Below are positions 1 to 6,256 of a stretch of 8,352 bases of DNA, one piece after another. The translations under genes were made by a program, and so were the position numbers. The stretch lies in contig CANFQR010000045.1 in the NCBI GenBank assembly GCA_947449125.1, positions 1 through 8,352 of the forward strand, in the 5' to 3' direction. Numbering within the stretch: the stretch's first letter is position 1; each line of letters opens with the position of its first letter. The notes under the pieces were generated by a model. It was not told where the DNA came from, did no database searches, and worked only from the letters and a program-made list of their open reading frames with translations. This DNA comes from Bacteroidota bacterium. GTDB taxonomy: Bacteria > Bacteroidota > Bacteroidia > B-17B0 > Aurantibacillaceae.

Positions 1-1161
1 ATCGTAATCTTTCTTCACAACATTATAATCTCTACCACCCTGCAATAAAAGCATAGGCAAGCTTAATTTTTTGGCTTCCTCTAACACCTTATAATTTCTG
101 TCGAATAACCAATAGTTTGGTTTGGCATTAAATGGTAAACTTACTTTACTTTTTAAATTTAAATCGGGTTTCAATGCATTTTTAACTTGCCATTTTAAAG
201 CCGTAAAATTTGCTTCTTCGGTTTCTGATATATTTTTCTTCAAACTTGCTATGTAATCAAGCTGTTCGGGTAATATTTCTAACAAACTTCTGGCAGGAGC
301 CGCAAGCAAAATTAATCCCTTTAAATTTTTACAGCCCTTCGCAATTAGTGGCGCGCATAATGCTCCCTGACTATGACCGGCAATAAAAATAGAATTGGTG
401 TCAACTCCTGATTGCTTTTTTATAAAATTAAAAGCAGCTACAGCATCCTCAACTGTTTCAGTCTTGTAATCCATACTATCCATTGAAAAAGGATTGTTAA
501 ACTGATAAACATAGGTTCGTTTATCATAAATTAAAACGGCAATTCCTTTTTGAACCAGATCTAAAGCAATGTCTAAAAAAATTTTATTTTTACCGATACT
601 TTGATTTCTATCGTGAGGTCCACTGCCATGAACCAAAATTACTACCGGTGATTTTTTTAAATTATTAGGTAAAAATAAACTGCCGGGCAATTTTATAAAA
701 GGATTAGATTCGATTACTATTTCTTTTTTAAGGTAATTAGAAGTAACCGTTGTTTTTGGTTTATAAAACCATTGGTCAGAAAACGTATCTATTTCTAAAC
801 GCTCTATATACTGGGCCTGGTCAAAATACAAATACCATAAAAATTTCCCATTATTTGTTTTTATAGAAGTAACCGTAACCATTTTGCACCCTTGTGTATC
901 AACCTCTGTTTTTTCGATAGCTACAATTTTGCCGTTTGTTTTTATAAAATTATTTATCGACCGGTCAGTTTGTGCCGAGATTATTTTTCCGTATACGGTG
1001 GAATCAAAAAATTTATCATTTCTGTTTGGAATATCGCGTTTTACGGCACCAAAAAATGACTTAGATAACTTTTTATAAGGATTAACATCCTCTTGCGCTA
1101 ACATGATGTTGCTAGTTAACAGCGCCAAAAAAAATTGCAAAGAATATCGTAATTTTATCAT
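1..1161 (-). CDS. Secreted alpha/beta hydrolase (DUF3887-like N-domain plus serine hydrolase), 3' end missing
   Basis: Open from ATG at 1161 to the left edge without a stop: 387 codons, C-terminus missing. Residues 1-23 (MIKLRYS, a hydrophobic run, then IMLAQ) form a Sec signal peptide, probably cleaved after the AQ. Residues about 28-145 resemble the small DUF3887-type alpha+beta domain that precedes such hydrolases. The alpha/beta-hydrolase core follows. VILVHGSGPHDRNQ (174-187) is the oxyanion-hole strand and loop, YDKR lies at 212-215, GHSQGA (262-267) is the nucleophile elbow with Ser264, and LLLQGGRDY (371-379) carries the likely catalytic Asp378. The catalytic His should lie in the missing 50-80 residues. 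The HGSGPxDR pattern is typical of Bacteroidota and Firmicutes esterase/peptidase-like hydrolases (COG1073 group). The substrate cannot be told; esterase or acyl-hydrolase activity in the periplasm or envelope is an inference. The gene is divergent from dnaG and probably monocistronic at its 5' end. Confidence 0.88.
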   Translation of the reverse strand, partial: MIKLRYSLQFFLALLTSNIMLAQEDVNPYKKLSKSFFGAVKRDIPNRNDKFFDSTVYGKIISAQTDRSINNFIKTNGKIVAIEKTEVDTQGCKMVTVTSIKTNNGKFLWYLYFDQAQYIERLEIDTFSDQWFYKPKTTVTSNYLKKEIVIESNPFIKLPGSLFLPNNLKKSPVVILVHGSGPHDRNQSIGKNKIFLDIALDLVQKGIAVLIYDKRTYVYQFNNPFSMDSMDYKTETVEDAVAAFNFIKKQSGVDTNSIFIAGHSQGALCAPLIAKGCKNLKGLILLAAPARSLLEILPEQLDYIASLKKNISETEEANFTALKWQVKNALKPDLNLKSKVSLPFNAKPNYWLFDRNYKVLEEAKKLSLPMLLLQGGRDYNVVKKDYD

Positions 1162-1188
1162 CCGTTTAAATTGTATATTTATTTAGCT

Positions 1189-1215
1189 CAAATTTACCAT
1201 TAAAGTGATACCCAA
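1189..1215 (-). promoter_or_regulatory. Candidate Bacteroidota promoter for the hydrolase gene
   Basis: On the minus strand TAAATTTG (1196-1189) matches the Bacteroidota -7 consensus TAnnTTTG exactly. A TTG at 1215-1213 could be the -33 element. The gap between them is 16 bp, slightly shorter than the usual 17-23, so the -33 assignment is weak. Transcription would start near 1183, giving a leader of about 20 nt before the ATG at 1161. The -33 part lies inside the first codons of dnaG. Confidence 0.4.
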
Positions 1216-3199
1216 AGAAACGATTGATAAAATAGTAGAAGCTGCACATGTAGAAGATGTTTTGGGAGAATTTATCACCTTAAAAAAACGAGGTGCTAAT
1301 TTACTTGGCTTATGCCCTTTTCACGGCGAAAAAACACCTTCATTTACGGTATCGCCTGTAAAAGGTATTTATAAATGTTTTGGCTGTGGAAAATCGGGAA
1401 ATTCTATAAATTTTATAATGGATCATTTGCAACTCACTTACCCCGAAGCATTAAAGTGGCTTGCAAAAAAATACAACATCGAAATATTAGAGCGCGAAAT
1501 AACGCCTCAGGAAAAAGAACTGCAAACAGAGCGCGAAAGTATGCTCATTGTTATGCAATATGCCCAGCGTTACTTTACCGAAACTATGTTTAATACCGAT
1601 GAAGGTAAGTCTATAGGTTTGGGTTATTTTATTGAAAGGCAATTAAGACCTGATATTATTTCAAAATTTCAACTTGGTTATAGTTTAGAAGAAAGAAACG
1701 CGTTTACAGCCGAAGCCATAAAAAATGGTTATCAGCCAAAATATTTGGCAAAAACCGGCATGAGTATTTTGAGTAACCGGCATGTGGAAGGTACCGAAAT
1801 TACTCAATCAGACTTGTTTGACCGCTATGCTGGGAGGGTTATGTTCCCGATACATGATGACGGCGGGCGAGTTGTAGCATTTGGTGGAAGAACATTAAGC
1901 AACGATAAAAAAACTGCAAAATACATTAACAGTCCCGAAACAGAGATTTACAATAAAAGCAAAATCTTGTACGGTTTGTGGATGGGCAAAAAATCTATTC
2001 AGCAAAACGATTGTTGTTATTTGGTTGAAGGTTACATGGATGTTATTGCCATGCATCAGGCCGGCATTGAAAATGTGGTGGCATCAAGTGGAACATCATT
2101 AACTGTAGAACAAATAAAATCAATTCATCGGTTTACAAAAAACATTATTGTTTTGTATGATGGCGATGAAGCAGGACAAAAAGCAAGCAACCGTGCTATA
2201 CCATTAATTTTGGAAGAAGGCATGAATGTAAAATTGTTAATGTTTCCTTACAACGATGACCCAGATTCGTTTAGCAGAAAGGTAAGTGCCGAAGAGTTTA
2301 AAAATTACCTCGACAATAACACGCAGGACTTTTTATATTTCAAAGCAAAAAAATTAAGCTCTCAAACACAAAACGATCCTATTAAACGCGCTGGTGTAAT
2401 TAAAGATATTGTTGACAGCATTGCTTTAATACCAGATAATATTATTAGAAGCATTTACATTAAAGAATGTTCTAATATTATGGAAATTGAAGAGTCCATT
2501 CTTCAACAGGAAGTAAATAAAATTCGTAGAAAAAGTGCTGAAAAAAAAGCAGGTAATGTTAAACCTGAGGATAATAATCAGGAAATAACAATACCAAACA
2601 CTGAACCCGAATTAATTACAACTGTAAAAACTGAAACCGAACTATTTAATTTTGATGCAGAAGAAAAAAATTTACTTGTTACCCTAATAAAGTACGGGAA
2701 TATATTAATTACTGTTCAAGCCGAAGATGAAAACAATGTTGAACAGGAAATTGAAATTACTTTAGGTGAATTTATAATTTTTGAATTGTGGCGAGATAAC
2801 ATCAATTTTGAAAATCCTTTACATAAAACTGTTTTAGACGAATACATTGATCAGTTAAAGGATAATAAATTACCAAACATAAATCATTTTTTATATTCAC
2901 CTGACCCTATAATAAACAGCTTTGCCATAAACCATGTAATTAATAAAAATGAAATAAGTCAGAGATGGATTAATTACGGCGTAATTGTTCCGAGCGAAAT
3001 TGAAATGGCAAAGAAAGATGCGGAAAAAACTTTATACAGTTTTAAAAGCAGAAAACTAAACTCACAAATAGTACAATTACGAGAAAGCCTTAAAACAATT
3101 TCATTTGAAGAATCGTTAATTGTTTTAGAGCACCTAAAACACCTTGACTCTTTAAAAATAAGAGTCAATAAATTATTAGGAAGAGAAATTATTAAATAA
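1205..3199 (+). CDS. dnaG: DNA primase DnaG
   Basis: A 664-residue primase that makes RNA primers at the replication fork in association with the DnaB helicase. The N-terminal CHC2 zinc-binding domain shows Cys37-Pro-Phe-His40 and Cys58-Phe-Gly-Cys61, with TPSFTVSP and GIYKCFGC between and around them. The catalytic RNA polymerase/TOPRIM core includes RVMFPIHDDGGRVVAFGGR (211-229), YINSPET (240-246), LVEGYMDVI with Glu275 and Asp279 as metal-site acids, VLYDGDEAG with Asp319 and Asp321, and DDPDSF (351-356). A polar linker (about 445-482) leads to a poorly conserved C-terminal helicase-interaction region (about 485-664), as expected for the family. The start is GTG at 1205: it gives MIPKETIDKI, the usual N-terminus of Bacteroidota DnaG, and an in-frame stop at 1184 leaves no upstream ATG. 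No Shine-Dalgarno or clear promoter is visible. The gene stands alone, divergent from the hydrolase and convergent with the peptidase, not in an rpsU-dnaG-rpoD operon. Confidence 0.97.
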   Translation: MIPKETIDKIVEAAHVEDVLGEFITLKKRGANLLGLCPFHGEKTPSFTVSPVKGIYKCFGCGKSGNSINFIMDHLQLTYPEALKWLAKKYNIEILEREITPQEKELQTERESMLIVMQYAQRYFTETMFNTDEGKSIGLGYFIERQLRPDIISKFQLGYSLEERNAFTAEAIKNGYQPKYLAKTGMSILSNRHVEGTEITQSDLFDRYAGRVMFPIHDDGGRVVAFGGRTLSNDKKTAKYINSPETEIYNKSKILYGLWMGKKSIQQNDCCYLVEGYMDVIAMHQAGIENVVASSGTSLTVEQIKSIHRFTKNIIVLYDGDEAGQKASNRAIPLILEEGMNVKLLMFPYNDDPDSFSRKVSAEEFKNYLDNNTQDFLYFKAKKLSSQTQNDPIKRAGVIKDIVDSIALIPDNIIRSIYIKECSNIMEIEESILQQEVNKIRRKSAEKKAGNVKPEDNNQEITIPNTEPELITTVKTETELFNFDAEEKNLLVTLIKYGNILITVQAEDENNVEQEIEITLGEFIIFELWRDNINFENPLHKTVLDEYIDQLKDNKLPNINHFLYSPDPIINSFAINHVINKNEISQRWINYGVIVPSEIEMAKKDAEKTLYSFKSRKLNSQIVQLRESLKTISFEESLIVLEHLKHLDSLKIRVNKLLGREIIK

Positions 3200-3221
3200 A
3201 TAGAATTACCTAAATTATATT
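3200..3221. other. Short convergent junction between dnaG and the prolyl oligopeptidase gene
   Basis: The two stop codons face each other across 22 bp of AT-rich DNA. No GC-rich stem followed by a T tract is visible here or in the flanking coding ends; only A/T-only inverted repeats occur, such as ATATT-TT-AATAT near 3217-3228. Termination here would have to be weak, factor-dependent, or inside the neighbouring gene. Confidence 0.5.
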
Positions 3222-5321
3222 TTAATATTTTATTTCTAAATTTTGAAAAACAAAACTCCACATATCACCAAATTCATTTATTTGTTTAGATACTGGTTTA
3301 CCTGCCCCATGCCCTGCGTTTACATCAACTCTAATTAACGTAGGATAAGTGCTTGTATTTTTTTCCTGCAATGTTGCAGCAAACTTAAATGAATGAGCAG
3401 GCACCACCCTATCATCATGATCGCCAGTTAATATTAAAGTAGCAGGATAATTTAGTGGTTTTATATTATGCAGCGGCGAATATTTTATTAAACAATCAAA
3501 TTCATTTTTATTTTCACTGCAACCATAATCTACCGTCCAGGCTCTGCCAATTGTAAATAAATGAAATCGTAACATATCTAAAACACCTACTGTTGGTAAA
3601 GCCACCTTACAAATATCGGGGCGTTGAGTAAGCACTGCACCAATTAATAATCCACCATTACTTCTACCATGAATTGCTATTTTTTGATAAGAAGTATACT
3701 TATTCTTTACCAAATAATCGCAAGCTGAAATAAAATCATCAAACACATTTTGTTTGCTGCATTTAGTTCCTGCTTTATGCCATTCCTCACCGTACTCTCC
3801 TCCTCCTCTTAAATTAGGCACACAATAAATACCTCCCGCTTCTAAAAAAACAGCTCTATCTATTCTAAATTCAGGAGACATGGAAATATTAAAACCACCA
3901 TAACCAAATACAAAACAAGGCGAGTTTGAATTAATGACTAAATTTTTTTTATGCGTAATAAACATCGAAAAATTTGTGCCATCTTTACTTTTATAAAACA
4001 CCTGTTTTGTAGTGTAATTTTGTGAATCGAAATTACAATTTGGCTTAAACATTAATTTACTTTGCCAGGTTGCAGCATCTAAATAATAAGTTTGTTCGGG
4101 TGCCGTGTATTGAACTATACTATATGTAGCAAAGCCATCGTTATGGTTACTGTAAAGAGAGTTTGTTTTACAAATTCCAGGAAGCTCAATTTCTTTTTCC
4201 AATACACCATCTAAACTATAACAATTTAATTTTGAACACGCATTTTTTAAATAGGTCGCTATAATTTTATGATTGCAAAACTTAACACTTTCCAATAAAT
4301 TAGTTGATTCAGGAAGAATTGTTTTCCATATAATATCATTACCATTTTTAATTGAAAACGAAATTAACTTATATTTAGGAGCATTATTATTGGTTAACAA
4401 ATAAAATGTATTTCCAATATTTTCTACAATATCATTTTCAAAGTCAAAATTGTTTGCAATGGTGATAAATTCAGAATTGGGATTTCGCAAATCTTTTATC
4501 ATTAGCTTATTTCCACTAGTGCTTTCGCTTACAGAAACAATTAGATAATTTTCATCATCTGTAACATTTGCACTAAAATTATAGTTAGGATGAGACAAGT
4601 CATTTAAGACTAAACTATCTCTTTCTTGATTAGCGCCCAAAGAATGAAAATAAACTTTATGAAACTGATTTTTTTGGATAAATACGCCTTCTTTCGGCTC
4701 GTCGTATCTACTGTAAAATATGCCATTGCCTTTCCAGCTAATGCTGCTAAACTTAACCCATTTTATGACATCGGGTAAATCTTTTTTTGTAATTACATTT
4801 TTAAAATGAATTTCTATCCAATCGCTACCGGCATTTGACAAACCGTAGGCTAATAATGTTGCATCTTTTGAAAAAGCAATAGTGCTTAAAGAAATTGTTC
4901 CGTCGTTTGACAGTGTATTTGGGTCTAACAAGACTTCACCTTCCTCAGTCAAATTATTTTTAATGTACAACACATTTTGATTTTGAAGTCCGTTATTTTT
5001 ATAACAAAAAAAATAATTACCTTTTTTAAAAGGTGCGGACTCTTTATTAAAATTCCACAATTCTGTTAAGCGATTCTTTATTTTACTTCTATTTTGTATA
5101 CTATTAAAATAATTTTCTGTCACTTCATTTTGGTTGCTTACCCATTTCTCGGTTTTTTCTGAACGATCATCTTCAAGCCATCTATATGGATCTTCAATAT
5201 TAGTACCGAAATAGTTGTCTATTTGATTGGATTTATCAGTAACCGGATAACTAATTTTATTTTGAGCTACGCAGAAAGCGGTCGTAAAAACCAAAATTGT
5301 TATTTGTTGTATTTTTTTCAT
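3222..5321 (-). CDS. Exported prolyl oligopeptidase (S9A serine peptidase)
   Basis: A complete 699-residue prolyl endopeptidase (EC 3.4.21.26 family), which cleaves short peptides after proline. Residues 1-20 (MKKIQQ, hydrophobic core, CVAQ) form a Sec signal peptide, so the enzyme should work in the periplasm. There is no T9SS C-terminal domain and no proper lipobox. DNYFGTNIEDPYRWLEDD (35-52) is the family's N-terminal signature. Residues about 75-430 form the beta-propeller that gates access to the active site. The catalytic domain has FGYGGF (472-477), NLRGGGEYGEEWH (503-515), the nucleophile elbow HGRSNGG with Ser554, Trp595 in GRAWTVDYG, Asp636 and substrate-binding Arg638 in TGDHDDRVVP, and His671 in NAGHGAG. 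The triad is intact, the length is normal for a secreted form, and there are no frame breaks. A likely role is nutrient peptide turnover, inferred from the family. It is divergent from the GH73 gene. Confidence 0.95.
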   Translation of the reverse strand: MKKIQQITILVFTTAFCVAQNKISYPVTDKSNQIDNYFGTNIEDPYRWLEDDRSEKTEKWVSNQNEVTENYFNSIQNRSKIKNRLTELWNFNKESAPFKKGNYFFCYKNNGLQNQNVLYIKNNLTEEGEVLLDPNTLSNDGTISLSTIAFSKDATLLAYGLSNAGSDWIEIHFKNVITKKDLPDVIKWVKFSSISWKGNGIFYSRYDEPKEGVFIQKNQFHKVYFHSLGANQERDSLVLNDLSHPNYNFSANVTDDENYLIVSVSESTSGNKLMIKDLRNPNSEFITIANNFDFENDIVENIGNTFYLLTNNNAPKYKLISFSIKNGNDIIWKTILPESTNLLESVKFCNHKIIATYLKNACSKLNCYSLDGVLEKEIELPGICKTNSLYSNHNDGFATYSIVQYTAPEQTYYLDAATWQSKLMFKPNCNFDSQNYTTKQVFYKSKDGTNFSMFITHKKNLVINSNSPCFVFGYGGFNISMSPEFRIDRAVFLEAGGIYCVPNLRGGGEYGEEWHKAGTKCSKQNVFDDFISACDYLVKNKYTSYQKIAIHGRSNGGLLIGAVLTQRPDICKVALPTVGVLDMLRFHLFTIGRAWTVDYGCSENKNEFDCLIKYSPLHNIKPLNYPATLILTGDHDDRVVPAHSFKFAATLQEKNTSTYPTLIRVDVNAGHGAGKPVSKQINEFGDMWSFVFQNLEIKY

Positions 5322-5380
5322 TATTAAAAACAGGATGTTAATATCTAAAATTGCAGTCTAAATAAGCTTATTATTGACCT

Positions 5381-5400
5381 TCTATATTTGTAAATATAGA
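5381..5400. repeat. 20-bp near-perfect palindrome carrying a -7-like box on each strand
   Basis: Two 9-bp arms, TCTATATTT (5381-5389) and AAATATAGA (5392-5400), are exact reverse complements separated by GT. The plus strand reads TATATTTG (5383-5390), a perfect TAnnTTTG -7 box pointing at the GH73 gene. The minus strand reads TATATTTA, a one-off box pointing at the peptidase. The last base of the palindrome is the A of the GH73 ATG. It could be an operator for a dimeric regulator, or simply two back-to-back promoter elements. No TTG lies 17-23 bp upstream of the plus-strand box, so that promoter is only half supported. Confidence 0.5.
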
Positions 5401-5421
5401 TGATTAAAGTAATTTTTTCAA
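5391..5421 (-). promoter_or_regulatory. Candidate promoter for the prolyl oligopeptidase gene
   Basis: On the minus strand TTG (5421-5419), a 20-bp gap and TATATTTA (5398-5391) fit the Bacteroidota pattern TTG-N17-23-TAnnTTTG with one mismatch in the last base. Transcription would begin near 5386, leaving a leader of about 65 nt before the ATG at 5321. The -33 part lies inside the first codons of the divergent GH73 gene, and the -7 part is the right arm of the palindrome at 5381-5400. Confidence 0.4.
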
Positions 5422-6143
5422 TAGCCGCATTCAATAAAAACAAATTGTTAAGCTGTTTGATTATTTCAGTTATTATTCCATTTAATTTAAAGGCACAGTT
5501 ATCAGATTCTTTAATTAAAACTTACATTAAAGCATTTGCTCCAGAGGCCATCAATCAAATGATTGAATATAAAATTCCAGCAAGTATTACTCTAGCTCAA
5601 GCCATTTTTGAAAGCGGTGGCGGAAAAAGTGTACTTGCTAAAAGAGGCAATAATCATTTCGGAATAAAATGCCACTTAGAATGGTTTGGAGATACAATAA
5701 GGAAAAGCGATGATAGCTTAAATGAATGTTTCAGAAGTTATAAAAACGCAAGAGAATCGTATGCTGACCACAGTCATTTTTTAACTTCGAGACCTCGTTA
5801 CAAAAACCTATTTACACTTTCTATTACAGACTACAAAAGTTGGTCAATTGGTTTAAAAAATTGCGGCTATGCAACTAATCCTGTTTACCATGAGGGTTTA
5901 ATTAAATTAATTGAAAAATATAAATTATACGAATACGACAAAACAGAATACCTCCCTGTTTATGCGTTGATTGCTAAAGATAATAGTTTAATTAAAAGTA
6001 AATTTTCAGCAAGTGCATGTACACTCAAAGAATTCAACAAACACAGTGTCTTATGGACAGACGAAAAACAAACATTAATTCAAAGCCTAAACTTAATCGT
6101 AGAAAAATACGATTATGATTTAGAAAAAATTGCAGATAATTAA
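5400..6143 (+). CDS. Exported GH73-family N-acetylglucosaminidase (peptidoglycan hydrolase)
   Basis: A 247-residue protein with the GH73 (FlgJ/glucosaminidase) fold, which cuts the GlcNAc-MurNAc glycan of peptidoglycan. An N-terminal signal sequence has a basic stretch NKNK (12-15), a hydrophobic core to about 28 and cleavage probably after KAQ (33). The catalytic region follows: SITLAQAIFESGGGKSVLA (62-80) with the general acid Glu71, NNHFGIKC (84-91), FRSYKNARESYADHSHFL (111-128), and YATNPVYHEGLIKLIEKYKLYEYD (157-180), the usual closing motif. Bacteroidota relatives often end in clear LysM repeats. Here residues 185-247 only resemble them weakly (DNSLIKSKF..LKEFN at 194-213 and SLNLIVEKYDYDLEKIADN at 229-247). 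The ATG at 5400 is used because the next Met is residue 54; a TTG at 5445 is possible but would drop the basic part of the signal. Likely role: envelope growth or cell separation (inferred). Confidence 0.92.
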   Translation: MIKVIFSIAAFNKNKLLSCLIISVIIPFNLKAQLSDSLIKTYIKAFAPEAINQMIEYKIPASITLAQAIFESGGGKSVLAKRGNNHFGIKCHLEWFGDTIRKSDDSLNECFRSYKNARESYADHSHFLTSRPRYKNLFTLSITDYKSWSIGLKNCGYATNPVYHEGLIKLIEKYKLYEYDKTEYLPVYALIAKDNSLIKSKFSASACTLKEFNKHSVLWTDEKQTLIQSLNLIVEKYDYDLEKIADN

Positions 6144-6245
6144 TCTGAATTTTCAATTAGTCACGAGTTTTTTTTAGAACCATTTCAATGATTAACAACA
6201 TTGTATTTGGAAGTTAATTTCATTTATCAAAAATAGTACACGTTT

Positions 6246-6253
6246 TATTTTTG
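6246..6253 (+). promoter_or_regulatory. -7-like box just before the T9SS cargo gene
   Basis: TATTTTTG matches TAnnTTTG exactly but ends only 3 nt before the ATG at 6257, and no TTG is seen 17-23 bp upstream. A transcript from it would start at or inside the start codon, so it is either a chance match in AT-rich DNA or a sign that translation starts further in. A second, imperfect box, TGTATTTG (6202-6209), is better placed. The rest of the 113-bp gap after the GH73 gene shows a T run at about 6167-6174 without a stem before it, so no clear terminator. Confidence 0.2.
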
Positions 6254-6256
6254 ATT

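Noticed and set aside
884..1078. 64-codon plus-strand open frame inside the hydrolase gene
   Set aside because: It is antisense to a well-supported coding region with clear protein motifs; no family features or start signals of its own.
1375..1593. 72-codon plus-strand open frame inside dnaG
   Set aside because: It overlaps the zinc-finger end and start of the core of dnaG in another frame; the dnaG frame carries all the motifs.
2974..3261. 95-codon minus-strand open frame across the dnaG end
   Set aside because: Antisense to dnaG and overlapping the peptidase 3' end in another frame; no recognisable domain.
5439..5459. Possible lipobox (KLLSC, Cys19) making the GH73 enzyme a lipoprotein
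   Set aside because: A Leu at -2 is unusual, a basic NKNK stretch directly precedes it and the hydrophobic core follows the Cys instead of preceding it, so a normal signal peptide ending at KAQ fits better.
6144..6190. Terminator after the GH73 gene suggested by the T run at 6167-6174
   Set aside because: The bases before the run (AATTAGTCACGAG) form no stable GC-containing stem.
6191..6218. Inverted repeat ATTAAC / GTTAAT around TGTATTTG upstream of the T9SS cargo gene
   Set aside because: Only 6-bp arms with a 16-bp gap in very AT-rich DNA; expected by chance.
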